NCBI GenBank assembly: GCA_963812915.1
Contig: CAWEXB010000009.1
Coordinates: 310,001-374,000 of the forward strand
Origin: JACVRW01 sp963812915
GTDB taxonomy: Bacteria; Actinomycetota; Thermoleophilia; Solirubrobacterales; Thermoleophilaceae
Direction: 5' to 3'
DNA: 64,000 bases
A program made the translations under genes and the position numbers. Shown piece after piece: positions 17,636 through 28,042 of the stretch. Each line of letters opens with the position of its first letter. The stretch's first letter is position 1. The notes below the pieces were generated by a model. The model worked only from the letters and a program-made list of their open reading frames with translations. It was not told the DNA's origin and searched no databases.

Positions 17636-19216
17636 TCACGGGTCGATCAGCACGCCCGGGTTGAGGACGCCCGCCGGGTCGACCGCGGACTTGGCCGCCC
17701 GGAGGGCCGCGGCGAACGGCTCGGGCCGCTGGCGGTCGTACCACCGACGGTGGTCCCTCCCGACGGCGTGGTGGTGCGTAACGGCGCCGCCGGCCGCGGC
17801 GATCGCCTCGGACGCCGCCAGCTTCACCTCGTCCCACTGCTCGAGCTCGGCGCCGCGGCGGGCGGGCGCAAGCACCGTGAAGTACGGGGCCGCGCCGTCG
17901 GGATAGACGTGCGTGAGCCGGCAGGTGAGGCGGCCGCCCCCGAGCGCCGCCTCGGTGCGCTCGCGCACCGCGGCCACGAACGTGTCGAGGCGGTCCCAGG
18001 TGATCGCGGTCTCGAAGGTCTCGGCGAGAATGCCCGCCGCCACCATGGTGTCGCGAAGGTAGGGCATCTGCAGGAAGGCCTGCCGCCACGTGTCCTCCGC
18101 CTCGCCGCGCTCGCCGACGGCGGGCGCGACCGGCAGCTCGCCAGCATGGTCCCGGCAGCACTCGAGGGCGTGTTCCATCCACGCGTCGAGCGGGTGGTGG
18201 GCGGACTCGAAGCCGAGCACGAGCAGGGCCCTGCCCTCGGGGGCCGCCCCCGTGAGCGCGGCCTCGCCGGGGTCGAGCAGCCGGCAGTTCGATGGATGGA
18301 GACCCGACTGGCCCAGCGCGCGGACGGCGCGGGCGCCCAGGCCGAACTCGGGAAAGAGCACGCCGGCCGAGGCCTTGAACCGCGGCGCCGCCTGCACCCG
18401 GAGCCAGGCCTCGGTGATCACGCCGAGAGTCCCCTCCGATCCGAGCAGCACCCGATCCGGACTTGGCCCGGCGCCGGAGCTCGGTAGGCGCCGGCTCTGC
18501 CAGACGCCGCTCGGGGTCAGCGCGCGCACCGATTCGACGAAGTCGTCGATGTGCGTGTAGAGCGTGGCGAAGTGGCCACCTGCGCGGGTCGCGATCCAGC
18601 CACCGAGCGTCGAGAACTCGAACGACTGCGGGTAGTGGCGCAGCGTCAGGCCACGTCCCTTCAGCTGGGCCTCGAGCGCGGGGCCGGTGGCGCCCGCCTG
18701 GATGCGGGCGGCGCGCGAGATCGGATCGACCTCGAGCACGCGGTCCAGGCGCTTCAGGTCGACGGTGACCGTGCCGGCATAGCCGTCGGGCACCACCGGC
18801 TCGACGCCGCCCACCACGCTGGTGCCGCCGCCGAAGGGAATCGCCGCCGCTTTCGTCTCGGTGCACCAGGCGAGCACCCGTTCGAGCTCCGCCTCGTCCG
18901 TCGGGTGGGCGACCACGTCCGGTGGATGGTCGAAGCGCCCGCGGAAGGCGCGCACGACGTCCCGGTATGACCTGCCGTAGGCGTGAACGGCGCGTTCGTA
19001 GGTGTCGCTGCGGCAGATTTCCGCCAGCGCGGGCGGCGGGTCGAGGCGCGACGGCGGCAGCTCGACGTCTTCGAGAGCCACCGGGCGCTCCACCTCGTCG
19101 GCGCCGAAGCCCAGATGAGCCCGGATGCCGGCCGCCGCCCGCTCGACCTCGGCGTGAGGCGGCTGCTCGTCCTCGAAGCCCCAACCCCAGAACTTGCGCC
19201 GCCGCGCGGTGACCAT
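17636..19216 (-). CDS. FAD-linked oxidase, alkyldihydroxyacetonephosphate-synthase-like
   Basis: 526 residues. FAD_binding_4 (VAO-type) fold with the flavin loop PFGGGTSVVGGVEPV and second nucleotide segment LTLRHYPQSFEFSTLGGWIA, then RVLLGSEGTLGVITEAWLRV, and the C-terminal THHHAVGRDHRRWY characteristic of alkyl-DHAP synthases, which swap the acyl of acyl-DHAP for a fatty alcohol in ether-lipid synthesis. The THHHAVGRDH block supports ADPS over D-lactate dehydrogenase. Bacterial members often have unproven substrates. Divergent from the oxoglutarate dehydrogenase gene 80 bp away. Confidence 0.85.
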   Translation of the reverse strand: MVTARRRKFWGWGFEDEQPPHAEVERAAAGIRAHLGFGADEVERPVALEDVELPPSRLDPPPALAEICRSDTYERAVHAYGRSYRDVVRAFRGRFDHPPDVVAHPTDEAELERVLAWCTETKAAAIPFGGGTSVVGGVEPVVPDGYAGTVTVDLKRLDRVLEVDPISRAARIQAGATGPALEAQLKGRGLTLRHYPQSFEFSTLGGWIATRAGGHFATLYTHIDDFVESVRALTPSGVWQSRRLPSSGAGPSPDRVLLGSEGTLGVITEAWLRVQAAPRFKASAGVLFPEFGLGARAVRALGQSGLHPSNCRLLDPGEAALTGAAPEGRALLVLGFESAHHPLDAWMEHALECCRDHAGELPVAPAVGERGEAEDTWRQAFLQMPYLRDTMVAAGILAETFETAITWDRLDTFVAAVRERTEAALGGGRLTCRLTHVYPDGAAPYFTVLAPARRGAELEQWDEVKLAASEAIAAAGGAVTHHHAVGRDHRRWYDRQRPEPFAAALRAAKSAVDPAGVLNPGVLIDP

Positions 19217-19296
19217 GGCGGGGTAGCTTGGCAGGGAGCCGCGCGCCGCCGCCGAGGCGGCGACGCCCCGCGTGGGGGGTACAGTTGGACGTTGGG

Positions 19297-22200
19297 ATGG
19301 CAACGCGGGCTACGACCGTGCAGATCACGATGCCCCAGATGGGCGAATCGGTCACCGAGGGGACCGTTCTCGAGTGGCTGAAGCAGGTCGGCGATCGCGT
19401 CGAGGCGGATGAGCCCCTGGTCGAGGTGTCGACCGACAAGGTCGACGCCGAGGTTCCGGCGCCCGCCGCCGGCACGCTCACGAAGATCCTGGCCGAGCCC
19501 GACGAGACCGTGCAGGTGGGCGCGGTGCTGGGAGAGATCGAGGCAGGCGGGGACGGAGCGGCGCCCGCGGACGGAGACGGTGGGCCCGCGGCGGAGACCG
19601 GGGACGCGCCGTCGATCGAGGCCGGGGACGGAGGGCCGGCGACGGAGGCCGGCGACGGCGGGCCCGCCGCGCCCCCGGGCGATGGGCCGGCCGCCGAAAC
19701 CGTCGACGTCACCTTCCCCGAGATGGGCGACTCCGTGGCCGAGGGCACCGTCCTCGAGTGGCGGGTGAAGCCCGGCGACACCGTCGCCGTCGACGACGTG
19801 CTCGTCGAGATCTCCACCGACAAGGTCGACGCCGAGGTGCCCGCCCCGGTCGCCGGCACCGTGGCCGAGATCCTCGTGGAGGCCGACGAGACGGTGAAGG
19901 TGGGCTCCGTGCTCTGCCGGATCGCGGCCGGCGCCGGCGCGCCGGCCGGGCCGGTCCAGCCGTCGGCCCAGCCGACCGAGGCGGCCGCGCCGGCATCCGC
20001 CGGGAACGGCGCCAACGCCACTCCCGTCGCGGCCCGCATCGCCAGCGCCCACGGGCTCGACCTCGGCGCGGTCAAGGGCACCGGCCCGCGCGGGCGGGTG
20101 ACGAAGGACGACGTGCTGGCCGCGATCGAGGGCAACGGCGCCGCAGGCCGCCCCGTCCCCGCGGCCCCGCAACCAGCCGCGCCGCCCGCGGGAGCCGAGA
20201 CCCGGCCGATCCGCGGGCCCGCCGCGACGCTCGTCAAGTTCATGAACGACAGCCGCTCGATTCCGACGGCCACGAGCTTCCGCACCGTGCCGGTCGCCCT
20301 CCTCGACGCCCGCCGCAGGGAGCTGAAGGCGAGCGACAGGCGACTCTCGTTCACCCATCTGATCGCCTGGGCGATCGTCCAAGCGGCGCGGGACATGCCG
20401 GTGATGGGCAACGCGTACGCCGAGGAGGACGGCAAGCCGCAGCGAGTCGTGCCCGCCGCAATCAGCCTCGGACTGGCGGTGGACGTGGAGCGTAAGGACG
20501 GCACGCGGACGCTCGTCGTGCCGGTCCTCGAGGACGCCAGCGAGATGGGCTTCGCGGACTTCGTCGCCCGCTACGACGAGCTCGTAGCGGGTGCGCGCGA
20601 CAACACCCTGCCTCCGGACGCATACCAGGGCGCCAACATCACGCTCACCAATCCGGGCGGCCTCGGCACGGTGGCCTCGGTGCCGCGTCTGATGCCGGGC
20701 CAGGGCACCATCGTCGCCACCGGCGCGATCGGGTATCCCCCGGGTCTATCCGGCGTGGAGCCGAAGCGCCTGGCCGAGCTCGGCGTCGAGAAGGTCATGA
20801 CGATGACGAGCACCTACGACCACCGCGTGATCCAGGGTGCCGAGTCGGGCTCGTTCCTGCGCCGGATCGACGAGCTGCTTCAGGGCGAAGACGGCTTCTA
20901 CGACGGCGTGTTCGAGGCGCTCGGCCTGGCCGTGCGGGTGGCGGGCGGCGACGGCCCGTCGGCGGTGACCGCCGACGAGCCGGTGCCCGCGGCGGCCCAG
21001 CCGGCGGCCGGGCCGGTGGCCGACGCGGCGCTGCTGCAGGCGGTGCAGGCGGCAACCTCGATCGTGAAGGCGCACCGCATGCACGGCCACCTCGCCGCTC
21101 GGCTCGACCCGCTCGGCTCACAGCCGCCGGGCGACCCCGCGCTCGACCCGGCGACGGTCAACCTCACGCCCGAGTTGATGCGGCGCATCCCGGCCTCGGT
21201 CCTTCGCGTGGCGTGCCCCGGCAACACCTTCGCCGACGCCCTTCCCCGCCTGCGCGAGACCTACACCGGCACGATCGCCTACGAGATCGAGCACATCTCG
21301 GAGCACGAGCAGCGCGTCTGGCTGCGGCAGGCGATCGAGTCGGGCGCCTACCGAGAGTCGCTCGATAAGGCGCAGCGGCGCAAGCTGCTGCGGCGGCTGT
21401 CCGAGGTGGAGGCGCTCGAGACCTATCTCCACAAGGCGTTCCTCGGCAAGAAGCAGTTCTCGATCGAGGGGCTCGACGCCCTCGTACCGATGCTCGACGA
21501 GACGATCGAGCTGGCGGCCGCGGCGGGCGCCCGTGAAATCGTCCTCGGCATGGCCCACCGCGGACGCCTGAACGTGCTCGCCCACACCGTCGGGCGGCCC
21601 TACGAGACGATCCTCGCGGAGTTCGAGGGCGAGGGGACGCTCGCGGTGGACACCGCCGCTCCCGAGGGAGGCACGGGCGACGTCAAGTACCACTACGGAG
21701 CGTCCGGGACCTACACGACGGAAGCCGGCCGCAGCGTGACCGTCACCCTCTCCCCCAACCCGAGCCACCTCGAGTACGTGAATCCGGTGATCGAGGGCCG
21801 GGCGCGGGCCGACCAGACGACCCGCAAGGCGCGCGAGCTCGGGCACGACCCGATGGCCGTGGTGCCGGTTCTGATCCACGGCGACGCCGCCTTCCCGGGC
21901 CAGGGGATCGTGGCCGAGACGCTCAACCTCCAGGCGCTCGCGGGCTACTCCACGGGCGGCACCCTCCACCTGATCGCCAACAACCAGCTGGGCTTCACGA
22001 CCGATCCCGGACGAGAGCCGCTCCACCCGCTACGCCTCGGACCTCGCCAAGGGCTTCGACATCCCGATCATCCACGTCAACGCCGACGACGTGGAGGCCT
22101 GCATCGCCGCGGTCCGCCTTGCCCACGCATTCCGGGAGACCTTCCACCGCGACGCCCTGATCGACCTGATCGGCTACCGGCGCTTCGGCCACAACGAGAC

Positions 22201-23662
22201 CGACGAGCCGGCGTACACCCAGCCGCTGATGTACGAGCGCATCAAGAAGCACCCGCCGGCGCGAAAGCTGTACGCCGAGGAGCTCCAGGGCGAGGGCGTC
22301 GTGAGCGCCGAGGAAGCGGAGCGGATGGCGGCCGATGCCTACCAGACAGTCGCCGTCGCCCACGAGGAGCTGAAGCGTTCGATCGGAGCCCCGCCGGAGA
22401 CCGGGGAGCACGAGCTCGACCGGACGATGAGCCGCGAGCCGCGCACCACCGTTCCGGAGGAGACGCTGCGCACGCTGAACGAGCAGTTGCTGCGCGTACC
22501 CGACGGCTTCACGGTCCACCGCAAGCTGAGGCCCTTCCTCGATCGCCGCCGTGCGGCGTTCGAGGAGCCCGACGGCGCAATCGACTGGGCGCACGCGGAA
22601 GCGCTCGCGTTCGCCTCGCTGCTCGCCCTCGGCGTCCCGGTGCGGCTGACCGGCCAGGACACCGCGCGCGGCACGTTCAGCCAGCGTCACGCCGTGCTCC
22701 ACGACTCCGCGAGCGGCGAGGCCTGGTGCCCGCTCCAGCACCTGCGCGACGCGGTGGCTCCATTCGAGCTGCACAACAGCCCGCTCTCCGAGCAGGCGTG
22801 CCTCGGATTCGAGTACGGCTACTCGGTCCAGGCGGCCGACACGCTGGTCCTCTGGGAGGCCCAGTTCGGCGACTTCATGAACTCGGCCCAGGTGATCATC
22901 GACCAATTCCTGGTCTCGGGCCTCGCCAAGTGGGGGCAGACCACACGGCTGAGCCTGTTGCTGCCGCACGGGTACGAGGGCTCGGGCCCCGAGCACTCGA
23001 GCGCCCGCCTGGAGCGGTTCCTCCAGGCGGCCGCCGAGGGGAACATCCGCGTGGCGAACTGCACGACCCCGGCCCAGTACTTCCACCTGCTGCGCCGCCA
23101 GGCGCTGGTCTCAAAGCCCCGCCCGCTGATCCTGATGACGCCCAAGAGCCTGCTGCGACTCCCGGCAGCGACCTCGACGCTGGCCGAGCTGGCGGACGGG
23201 TCCTTCGAGCGCGTGATCGACGACCCGCGCTTCGCGGAGGGAGGCCGAGACGCCGTGACCAAGCTCGTGCTCTGCTCGGGCAAGGTCTACTACGACATCG
23301 TCGGCCACGAGGAGATCGCGGGCGCCGGTCACATCGCGGTGGCGCGGGTCGAGCTCTTGTACCCCTTCCCCGAGTCCGAGCTCGTGGCCCTGATGGACAG
23401 CTATCCGAACCTGGAGCGCGTCGTCTGGGTGCAGGAGGAACCACGCAACATGGGCGCGCGCGCCTTCATGCGGCGCCGGATGGCCAAGATCCTGCCCGGG
23501 CACCTGTCCTACGACTACGTCGGCCGCCAGCTGCGTGCCGCCCCGGGCGAGGGCTACACGGCCGCACACAAACGCGAGCAGGCGCGCATCGTGCGCGTGG
23601 CGCTCGACCTCGAGCAGGACCGGCTCGAGCCCGACATCTCGGCGCAGCGGCCGGTGATGTAG
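19297..23662 (+). CDS. Multifunctional 2-oxoglutarate dehydrogenase: lipoyl x2 - PSBD - E2 - E1, one frameshift
   Basis: About 1454 residues. Order: two lipoyl domains (~6-82 and ~140-215), each with the lipoylated Lys in STDKVDAEVPAP, a Pro/Ala/Gly linker, a peripheral-subunit-binding domain (PVAARIASAHGLDLGAVKGT), an E2 catalytic domain ending YDHRVIQGAESGSFLRRI, and a full E1 with AHRGRLNVLAH, NPSHLEYVNPV, GDAAFPGQG and NNQLGFTT. An extra G near 22008 shifts the frame; removing it restores DPDESRSTRYASDLAKG. The mycobacterial and corynebacterial Kgd/OdhA fusions lack lipoyl domains; here they are fused in, so only E3 need come from elsewhere. Converts 2-oxoglutarate to succinyl-CoA. Confidence 0.93.
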
Positions 23663-23665
23663 CGG

Positions 23666-23896
23666 CTACTCGTCCTCCGGCTCGACCTCCCCGAAGCTCC
23701 CTTCGGCGTGCTTCTCCGGGTCTTCCTCGGGGAGTTCCTCCTCGCCCTCGCTGAAGCGCCCCTCTTCCTCGTCGTGGGGCAGTGCCTCCTCACCCTCGGC
23801 GAAGCTGCCGACCTTCTCGTCCTCGGGGAACTCCTCGGGTCGATCCTGTCCCCTCGCGAAGTCGGGATCCTCACGCTCGGTGGGTTCGTATGTCAT
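23666..23896 (-). CDS. Small acidic hypothetical protein
   Basis: 76 residues, very rich in Glu and Asp, with internal repeats around FAEGEEALP, FSEGEEELP. No hydrophobic core, so probably intrinsically disordered. Starts MTYEPTEREDPDFARGQ. Convergent with the oxoglutarate dehydrogenase gene, three bases from its stop. Similar short acidic proteins occur in actinobacteria; I know no assigned function. Confidence 0.6.
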   Translation of the reverse strand: MTYEPTEREDPDFARGQDRPEEFPEDEKVGSFAEGEEALPHDEEEGRFSEGEEELPEEDPEKHAEGSFGEVEPEDE

Positions 23897-24009
23897 GCGA
23901 GCGACCTCCTATCCGAATCTCAGTCTCGCTTGATCGCACATGCGTTACCCGACGCCAGGATCGTAACGCCTGCCTGTAACACTCCGCACAGGCCCGGGTA
24001 TGAGCAGAG

Positions 24010-24810
24010 GTGGTGCCGTTAAGCCGCAAGCGCTCGCTCGGGCACCGCGTGGTCAAACGTGGGCGCGAGCTACGAAGGGCCGCCCCTCAGCTCGATTTGC
24101 CGTGGGCCCGCTCATGGATCGCCGGCGTGGTACGCGCAGGCTTTCTGCGCTTCGTCCTCAGACCGGTGATGGATGTCTACACGCGGCGGCGCGCCAGCGG
24201 CCGCGACAAGCTCTCCAAGGTCAAGGGCCCCGTCATCCTGGTCGCCAACCACACGAGCCACATGGATACACCGGTCATCCTCGCGGCGCTGCCGCGCAGG
24301 TTGCGCAAGCGCACCGCGGTGGCCGCGGCCGCCGACTACTTCTACCGCAACAAGCTCGTGGCCTCGCTCGTGTCGCTGATCTTCAACACCGTGCCCATGG
24401 AGCGCAAGCGGCGGCGGGCTCGGCAAGCAGGCCACGGATCATCTCGACCGCCTGCTCGACGAAGGCTGGAACCTGCTGGTCTACCCCGAGGGGACGCGTT
24501 CGCGCAGCGGCGGAGCGGGACGCGTGCGGAAGGGCGCCGCCGTGCTCGCGAACCGCCACAAGCTGCCCGTCGTGCCCGATCCGCGTCAGCGGGACTCGCG
24601 CCGTGATGCCGCCCGGCCGCTTCTGGCCGAAGCGCGCTGCACGGGAAGGTGCTCTCGAAGCGCCATCGAGTTCAGGTCTCGTTCGGCGAGCCGATCAAGC
24701 CGGCCGAAGACGCCGGCGCGGTCATCGAGCGCGTGCAGCGCTTCTTCGATCAGGACGACAAGGGAAACGGCGCCGGGCGGCTCCGCAAGCGGCTCACGCC
24801 CTCGCGCTGA
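24010..24810 (+). CDS. 1-acylglycerol-3-phosphate acyltransferase (PlsC-like), three frameshifts
   Basis: About 266 residues after correcting single-base shifts near 24415, 24580 and 24645. The acyltransferase blocks are clear: NHTSHMDTPV (HX4D catalytic motif), YFYRNKLVASL, and YPEGTRSRSGG (EGTR substrate-binding), then VPIRVSGTR and FGEPIKPAE. A hydrophobic start (GFLRFVLRPVMDV) suggests membrane association. It would acylate lysophosphatidate in phospholipid synthesis. Start uncertain: GTG at 24010 is used; an ATG at 24000 is in another frame. Confidence 0.82.
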
Positions 24811-24851
24811 GCCCCTCAGCCGGCGGAGGCGTGCGAGTAAGATCTATCGTC

Positions 24852-24998
24852 ATGCGCTTCCAGGAACCATCGCGGACGATCCTCGTCGAGATCGTCGTAC
24901 CGACTGGGCCGGTGGCTGACGAACCGGTACCCGACGAACCCGCCGTCGCGCAGGTGCCGGAGGGCGAGCCACCGCCTCAGCCGCAGCTGCAGTCGTGA
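24852..24998 (+). CDS. Small proline-rich ORF coupled to next gene
   Basis: 48 residues from ATG 24852: a short N-terminal part (MRFQEPSRTILVEIVVPT) then proline/acid-rich repeats ending in PQPQLQS. Its TGA overlaps the GTG of the next gene (GTGA), the kind of coupling seen throughout this window, which is the main reason to call it. No family recognised. Confidence 0.4.
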   Translation: MRFQEPSRTILVEIVVPTGPVADEPVPDEPAVAQVPEGEPPPQPQLQS

Positions 24999-25657
24999 CC
25001 AACTCCCCACTCGTGCCGGGGCCGATCTACGGCCTCCGGACCTGGACCGTTTCCGGGGCGCCCGGTCACGAACGCCTGGCCGGACCGCATCGCACCACAC
25101 CGTGGCCGGACGGCGGCGCGCTGCTGGAGGCCGAGTGCTCGGCGTCGCCGCCGCACGCCCCGCCCCACGCAACCTGCGACTGCGGGCTGCATGCGTGGCA
25201 CCCCAGCCGCGCCGCGGCGCGCCGCGTGTGCGGCGTCCGGCGCGAGGTGCCGGGGATCCTCGAGGCCTCCGGTGCGGTCGAGGTTCACGCGGACGGGTTT
25301 CGCGCCGAGCGTGGGCGCCCGCACGCCCTCGTGCTCCTGCCGGGCGGCAACGCCCGCCGGCTCGAGCGGCTGGCGGAGACCTACGACGCCGAGCTTCTTC
25401 GCTTGGATGGTCCCGACGCGCTTCTCGCCCACTGCCGCGACCGCGGCCTCGGCCTCGGCGAGGACGTCGTCGCCGAGCTCGTGGGCCCGGAGACCTCGGC
25501 CGTCCGCCGCCGGCGGCGCCGGCGTCAAGGCGTGCTGGCCGCCGTTGCGATTGCCGCTGTGGGGGTAGGGCTCGCCGGGATCGCCGTAGCCGTCGACCCG
25601 GGCACCGAGCACGGAAAGGTCGTCAAGGGGCGAGCCGGCGAGGTCCGCATCCCCTAG
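24995..25657 (+). CDS. Hypothetical protein with Cys motif and C-terminal membrane anchor
   Basis: 220 residues. N-terminal half starts GLRTWTVSGAPGHERLAGPH and carries CDCGLHAWHP, a possible metal-binding or structural cysteine motif; the middle is a mixed alpha/beta region; the C-terminus has a basic stretch (VRRRRRRRQG) then a single helix AAVAIAAVGVGLAGIAVAV, consistent with a tail anchor. I recall similar proteins in actinobacteria but no function. Overlaps the preceding small ORF by four bases. Confidence 0.65.
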   Translation: MTNSPLVPGPIYGLRTWTVSGAPGHERLAGPHRTTPWPDGGALLEAECSASPPHAPPHATCDCGLHAWHPSRAAARRVCGVRREVPGILEASGAVEVHADGFRAERGRPHALVLLPGGNARRLERLAETYDAELLRLDGPDALLAHCRDRGLGLGEDVVAELVGPETSAVRRRRRRRQGVLAAVAIAAVGVGLAGIAVAVDPGTEHGKVVKGRAGEVRIP

Positions 25658-25672
25658 GGCGAACTCGGCCGC

Positions 25673-27166
25673 TCAGTCGTCCTCGTCCACCCAGTCCATC
25701 GCGCGCTCGACCGCCTTCCGCCACTTGCGATAGCCGCGTTCTCGAGCGGCGGGATCCATGCTCGGCCGCCACTCGGCGGCCGCGTGCCAGTTCTCGCGCA
25801 GGCTGTCGACGTCGGCCCAGAAGCCGACGGCGAGACCCGCCGCGTAGGCCGCGCCGAGCGACACGGTCTCGGCGACGATCGGCCGCACTACCGGGACGTC
25901 GAGCACGTCCGCCAGGAACTGCATGAGCAGGTTGTTGGCGGTCATCCCGCCGTCCACGCGCAGCGAGGTGAGCTCGATGCCGTAGTCCGTGTTCATCGAC
26001 TCGACCACCTCGCGCGTCTGCCAGGCCGTCGCCTCCAGGACGGCGCGCGCGAGATGACCCTTCTGGATGTAGCCGGTGAGGCCCGCGATCACGCCCCGGG
26101 CGTCGCCGCGCCAATGGGGTGCGAACAGTCCGGAGAACGCCGGCACGAAGTAACAGCCGCCGTTGTCGTCCACGGTCCGGGCGAGCGTCTCTATCTCCGG
26201 AGCGCTCCCGATGAGCCCGAGGCTGTCTCGGAACCACTGGACCAGCGCCCCGGTGACCGCCATCGAGCCCTCGAGCGCGTACGTCGGCGGCTCCTCGCCG
26301 AGCTTGTAGCCCATCGTCGTCAGCAGGCCGTTGGCGGAGCGCACCAGCTGCTCGCCCGTGTTGAGCACGAGGAAGCTGCCGGTCCCATACGTGCACTTCG
26401 CCTCCCCGGGGGCGAAGCAGGTCTGCCCGACGAGGGCTGCGTGCTGGTCGCCGAGCGCGGAGGCGATGGGGAGACCGCCGAGCACGCTGTCGGCCTCGCC
26501 GTAGATCTCCGACGAGGGGGAGATCTCGGGCAGCATCGCCCGTGGGACCCCGAACGCATCGAGCAGCTCGGGGTCCCAGTCGGCGCTGTCGAGGCTCATC
26601 AGCATCGTTCGGCTGGCGTTCGTCATGTCCGTGACATGTCGGCCGGTGAGCTTCCAGATCAGCCAGCTGTCCATGGTGCCGAACAGGACCTGACCCGCCT
26701 CGGCGCGCTCCTCGAGCCCGGGGATGCGGTCGAGCAGCCAGCGGATCTTGGGTCCCGAGAAGTAGGTGGCAAGCGGCAGGCCGCAGCGTTCCCTGAAGCG
26801 GTACTGCCCGACGTCGCCGGCGAGCTCGCGGCACAAGTGGTCCGTACGGGTGTCCTGCCAGGTGACGGCGTTATGCACCGGTTCGCCCGTGTCGCGGTGC
26901 CAGAGCACCGTTGTCTCGCGCTGGTTCGCGATCCCGAGGGCGGCGAGATCGTCGACGGTGAGCTGCGCCTTTTCGAGCGCGTCGCCGACGACGCTGACCA
27001 CGTTGCCCCAGATCTCCTCGGGATCGTGCTCCACCCAGCCGGGCCGCGGGAAGTGGTGACGGTGCTCCTTCTGGGCGACCGACACGATCCGCGCCCTTGG
27101 GTCGAAAACGATGCAGCGGGACGAGGCGGTGCCCTGGTCGATTGAGGCGACGTAGTCCTTGCTCAT
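25673..27166 (-). CDS. glpK: Glycerol kinase (first copy)
   Basis: 497 residues. Phosphorylates glycerol with ATP. FGGY kinase landmarks: DQGTASSRCIVFD phosphate-binding start, NQRETTVLWHRDTGEP, TWQDTRTD, NASRTMLMSLDS, GALGDQH-type loop present as ASALGDQHAALVGQ, TYGTGSFLVLNTG and the C-terminal VDGGMTANNLLMQFLADV. Intact, unlike the second copy. Ten bases after the IclR gene, so probably co-transcribed with it and divergent from the glpF-dhaKL-glpK operon. Confidence 0.95.
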   Translation of the reverse strand: MSKDYVASIDQGTASSRCIVFDPRARIVSVAQKEHRHHFPRPGWVEHDPEEIWGNVVSVVGDALEKAQLTVDDLAALGIANQRETTVLWHRDTGEPVHNAVTWQDTRTDHLCRELAGDVGQYRFRERCGLPLATYFSGPKIRWLLDRIPGLEERAEAGQVLFGTMDSWLIWKLTGRHVTDMTNASRTMLMSLDSADWDPELLDAFGVPRAMLPEISPSSEIYGEADSVLGGLPIASALGDQHAALVGQTCFAPGEAKCTYGTGSFLVLNTGEQLVRSANGLLTTMGYKLGEEPPTYALEGSMAVTGALVQWFRDSLGLIGSAPEIETLARTVDDNGGCYFVPAFSGLFAPHWRGDARGVIAGLTGYIQKGHLARAVLEATAWQTREVVESMNTDYGIELTSLRVDGGMTANNLLMQFLADVLDVPVVRPIVAETVSLGAAYAAGLAVGFWADVDSLRENWHAAAEWRPSMDPAARERGYRKWRKAVERAMDWVDEDD

Positions 27167-27176
27167 TGCGAGCGCG

Positions 27177-27941
27177 CTACCACGGAATCGCGCCGAGCTC
27201 GCGCGACACGGCACGGGCCGCCTCGCGCACATAGGAGACGAGCTCTTCGCGTGGCCCGCCATCCTCGCACAACCGGCCGGCGGGACCCGTGATGCCTATC
27301 GCGCCCACCGTGAGGCCACGCCGGTCGTCGATCGGAGCGGCTACCGACGCCTCTCCCTGAAGCAGCTCCTCGAGATCGACCGCGAAGCCGCGCTCGCGCA
27401 CGTCGCGGAGCTCCCGGCGCAGCCGGTAGAGATCGGTGATGGTCGAACCCGTGAACGTCCGGAGGCCCCCGCGCGTCAGCTCGGCGGCGAGGTATTCGTG
27501 GTAGGCGAGCAGGGCCTTGCCCAGCGCGGTCGCGTGCACCGGCAGCAGCGCTCCCACTTCGAGAGCCTGCACGCTGTCGTCGGGCCGGAAGACGTGGTGG
27601 ACCACCAGGACCTCGTTGTCGTGCAGGGTGCCGATCCGCACGCTCTCCCCGCTGCGGGTGGCCAGGGCGTCCGACCAGTTCAGCGCGCGGGTTCGCAGCT
27701 CGTTGCCGTCGAGGTAGCTCGAGCCCATGTGGAGCAGGGCGGCGCCGAGCTGGTATTTCCCGGATTCGGCATCCTGCTCCACGAAGCCCACGCGCTGGAG
27801 CGTTCTGAGCAGCCCGTGGACGGTGCCCTTCGGCAGCTCCAGCTCGCCCGCGAGCTCGCCGACGCCGAGCCGCCGGGTCCGCCCCGAGAGCAGGCGGAGA
27901 ATCGCCGCCGCGCGCTCGATCGACTGTATGTGTCCGGGCAT
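27177..27941 (-). CDS. IclR-family transcription regulator
   Basis: 254 residues from ATG 27941. N-terminal winged helix (SIERAAAILRLLSGRTRRLG, ELPKGTVHGLLRTLQRVGFV) and a C-terminal IclR effector domain (HATALGKALLAYH, SVAAPIDDRRGLTVGAIGIT). It likely controls the glycerol and dihydroxyacetone genes on both sides; the palindrome at 27973-27993, 31 bp upstream of its start, is the obvious operator and would also give autoregulation. Ligand not known; glycerol-derived metabolites are plausible. Confidence 0.9.
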   Translation of the reverse strand: MPGHIQSIERAAAILRLLSGRTRRLGVGELAGELELPKGTVHGLLRTLQRVGFVEQDAESGKYQLGAALLHMGSSYLDGNELRTRALNWSDALATRSGESVRIGTLHDNEVLVVHHVFRPDDSVQALEVGALLPVHATALGKALLAYHEYLAAELTRGGLRTFTGSTITDLYRLRRELRDVRERGFAVDLEELLQGEASVAAPIDDRRGLTVGAIGITGPAGRLCEDGGPREELVSYVREAARAVSRELGAIPW

Positions 27942-27972
27942 TCCTGAGCCTCTGGGCCAAATGGTGTGAACG

Positions 27973-27993
27973 GCGTTTGACATTGTCAAACGC
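27973..27993. promoter_or_regulatory. 21-bp perfect palindrome, probable IclR operator
   Basis: Arms GCGTTTGACA (27973-27982) and TGTCAAACGC (27984-27993) around one base. Each arm contains TTGACA, one on each strand, so the operator covers the -35 boxes of both divergent promoters. On the + strand, TAGTGT at 28001-28006 is a possible -10 at 18-bp spacing. It sits between the IclR gene and glpF. Confidence 0.8.
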
Positions 27994-28042
27994 GCTCAGA
28001 TAGTGTCGCACCCGGCCTGATACGCAAAGAGGGGAGGAGCTC

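Noticed and set aside
18951..18974. Operator-like CCCGGTATGA
   Set aside because: Inside the FAD oxidase coding sequence; the other half of the palindrome is absent.
17478..20504. 1008-residue open frame on the - strand
   Set aside because: It runs antisense through the start of the oxoglutarate dehydrogenase gene and overlaps the FAD oxidase gene in another frame; its Ala/Pro/Ser-rich sequence is a shadow of high-GC coding DNA.
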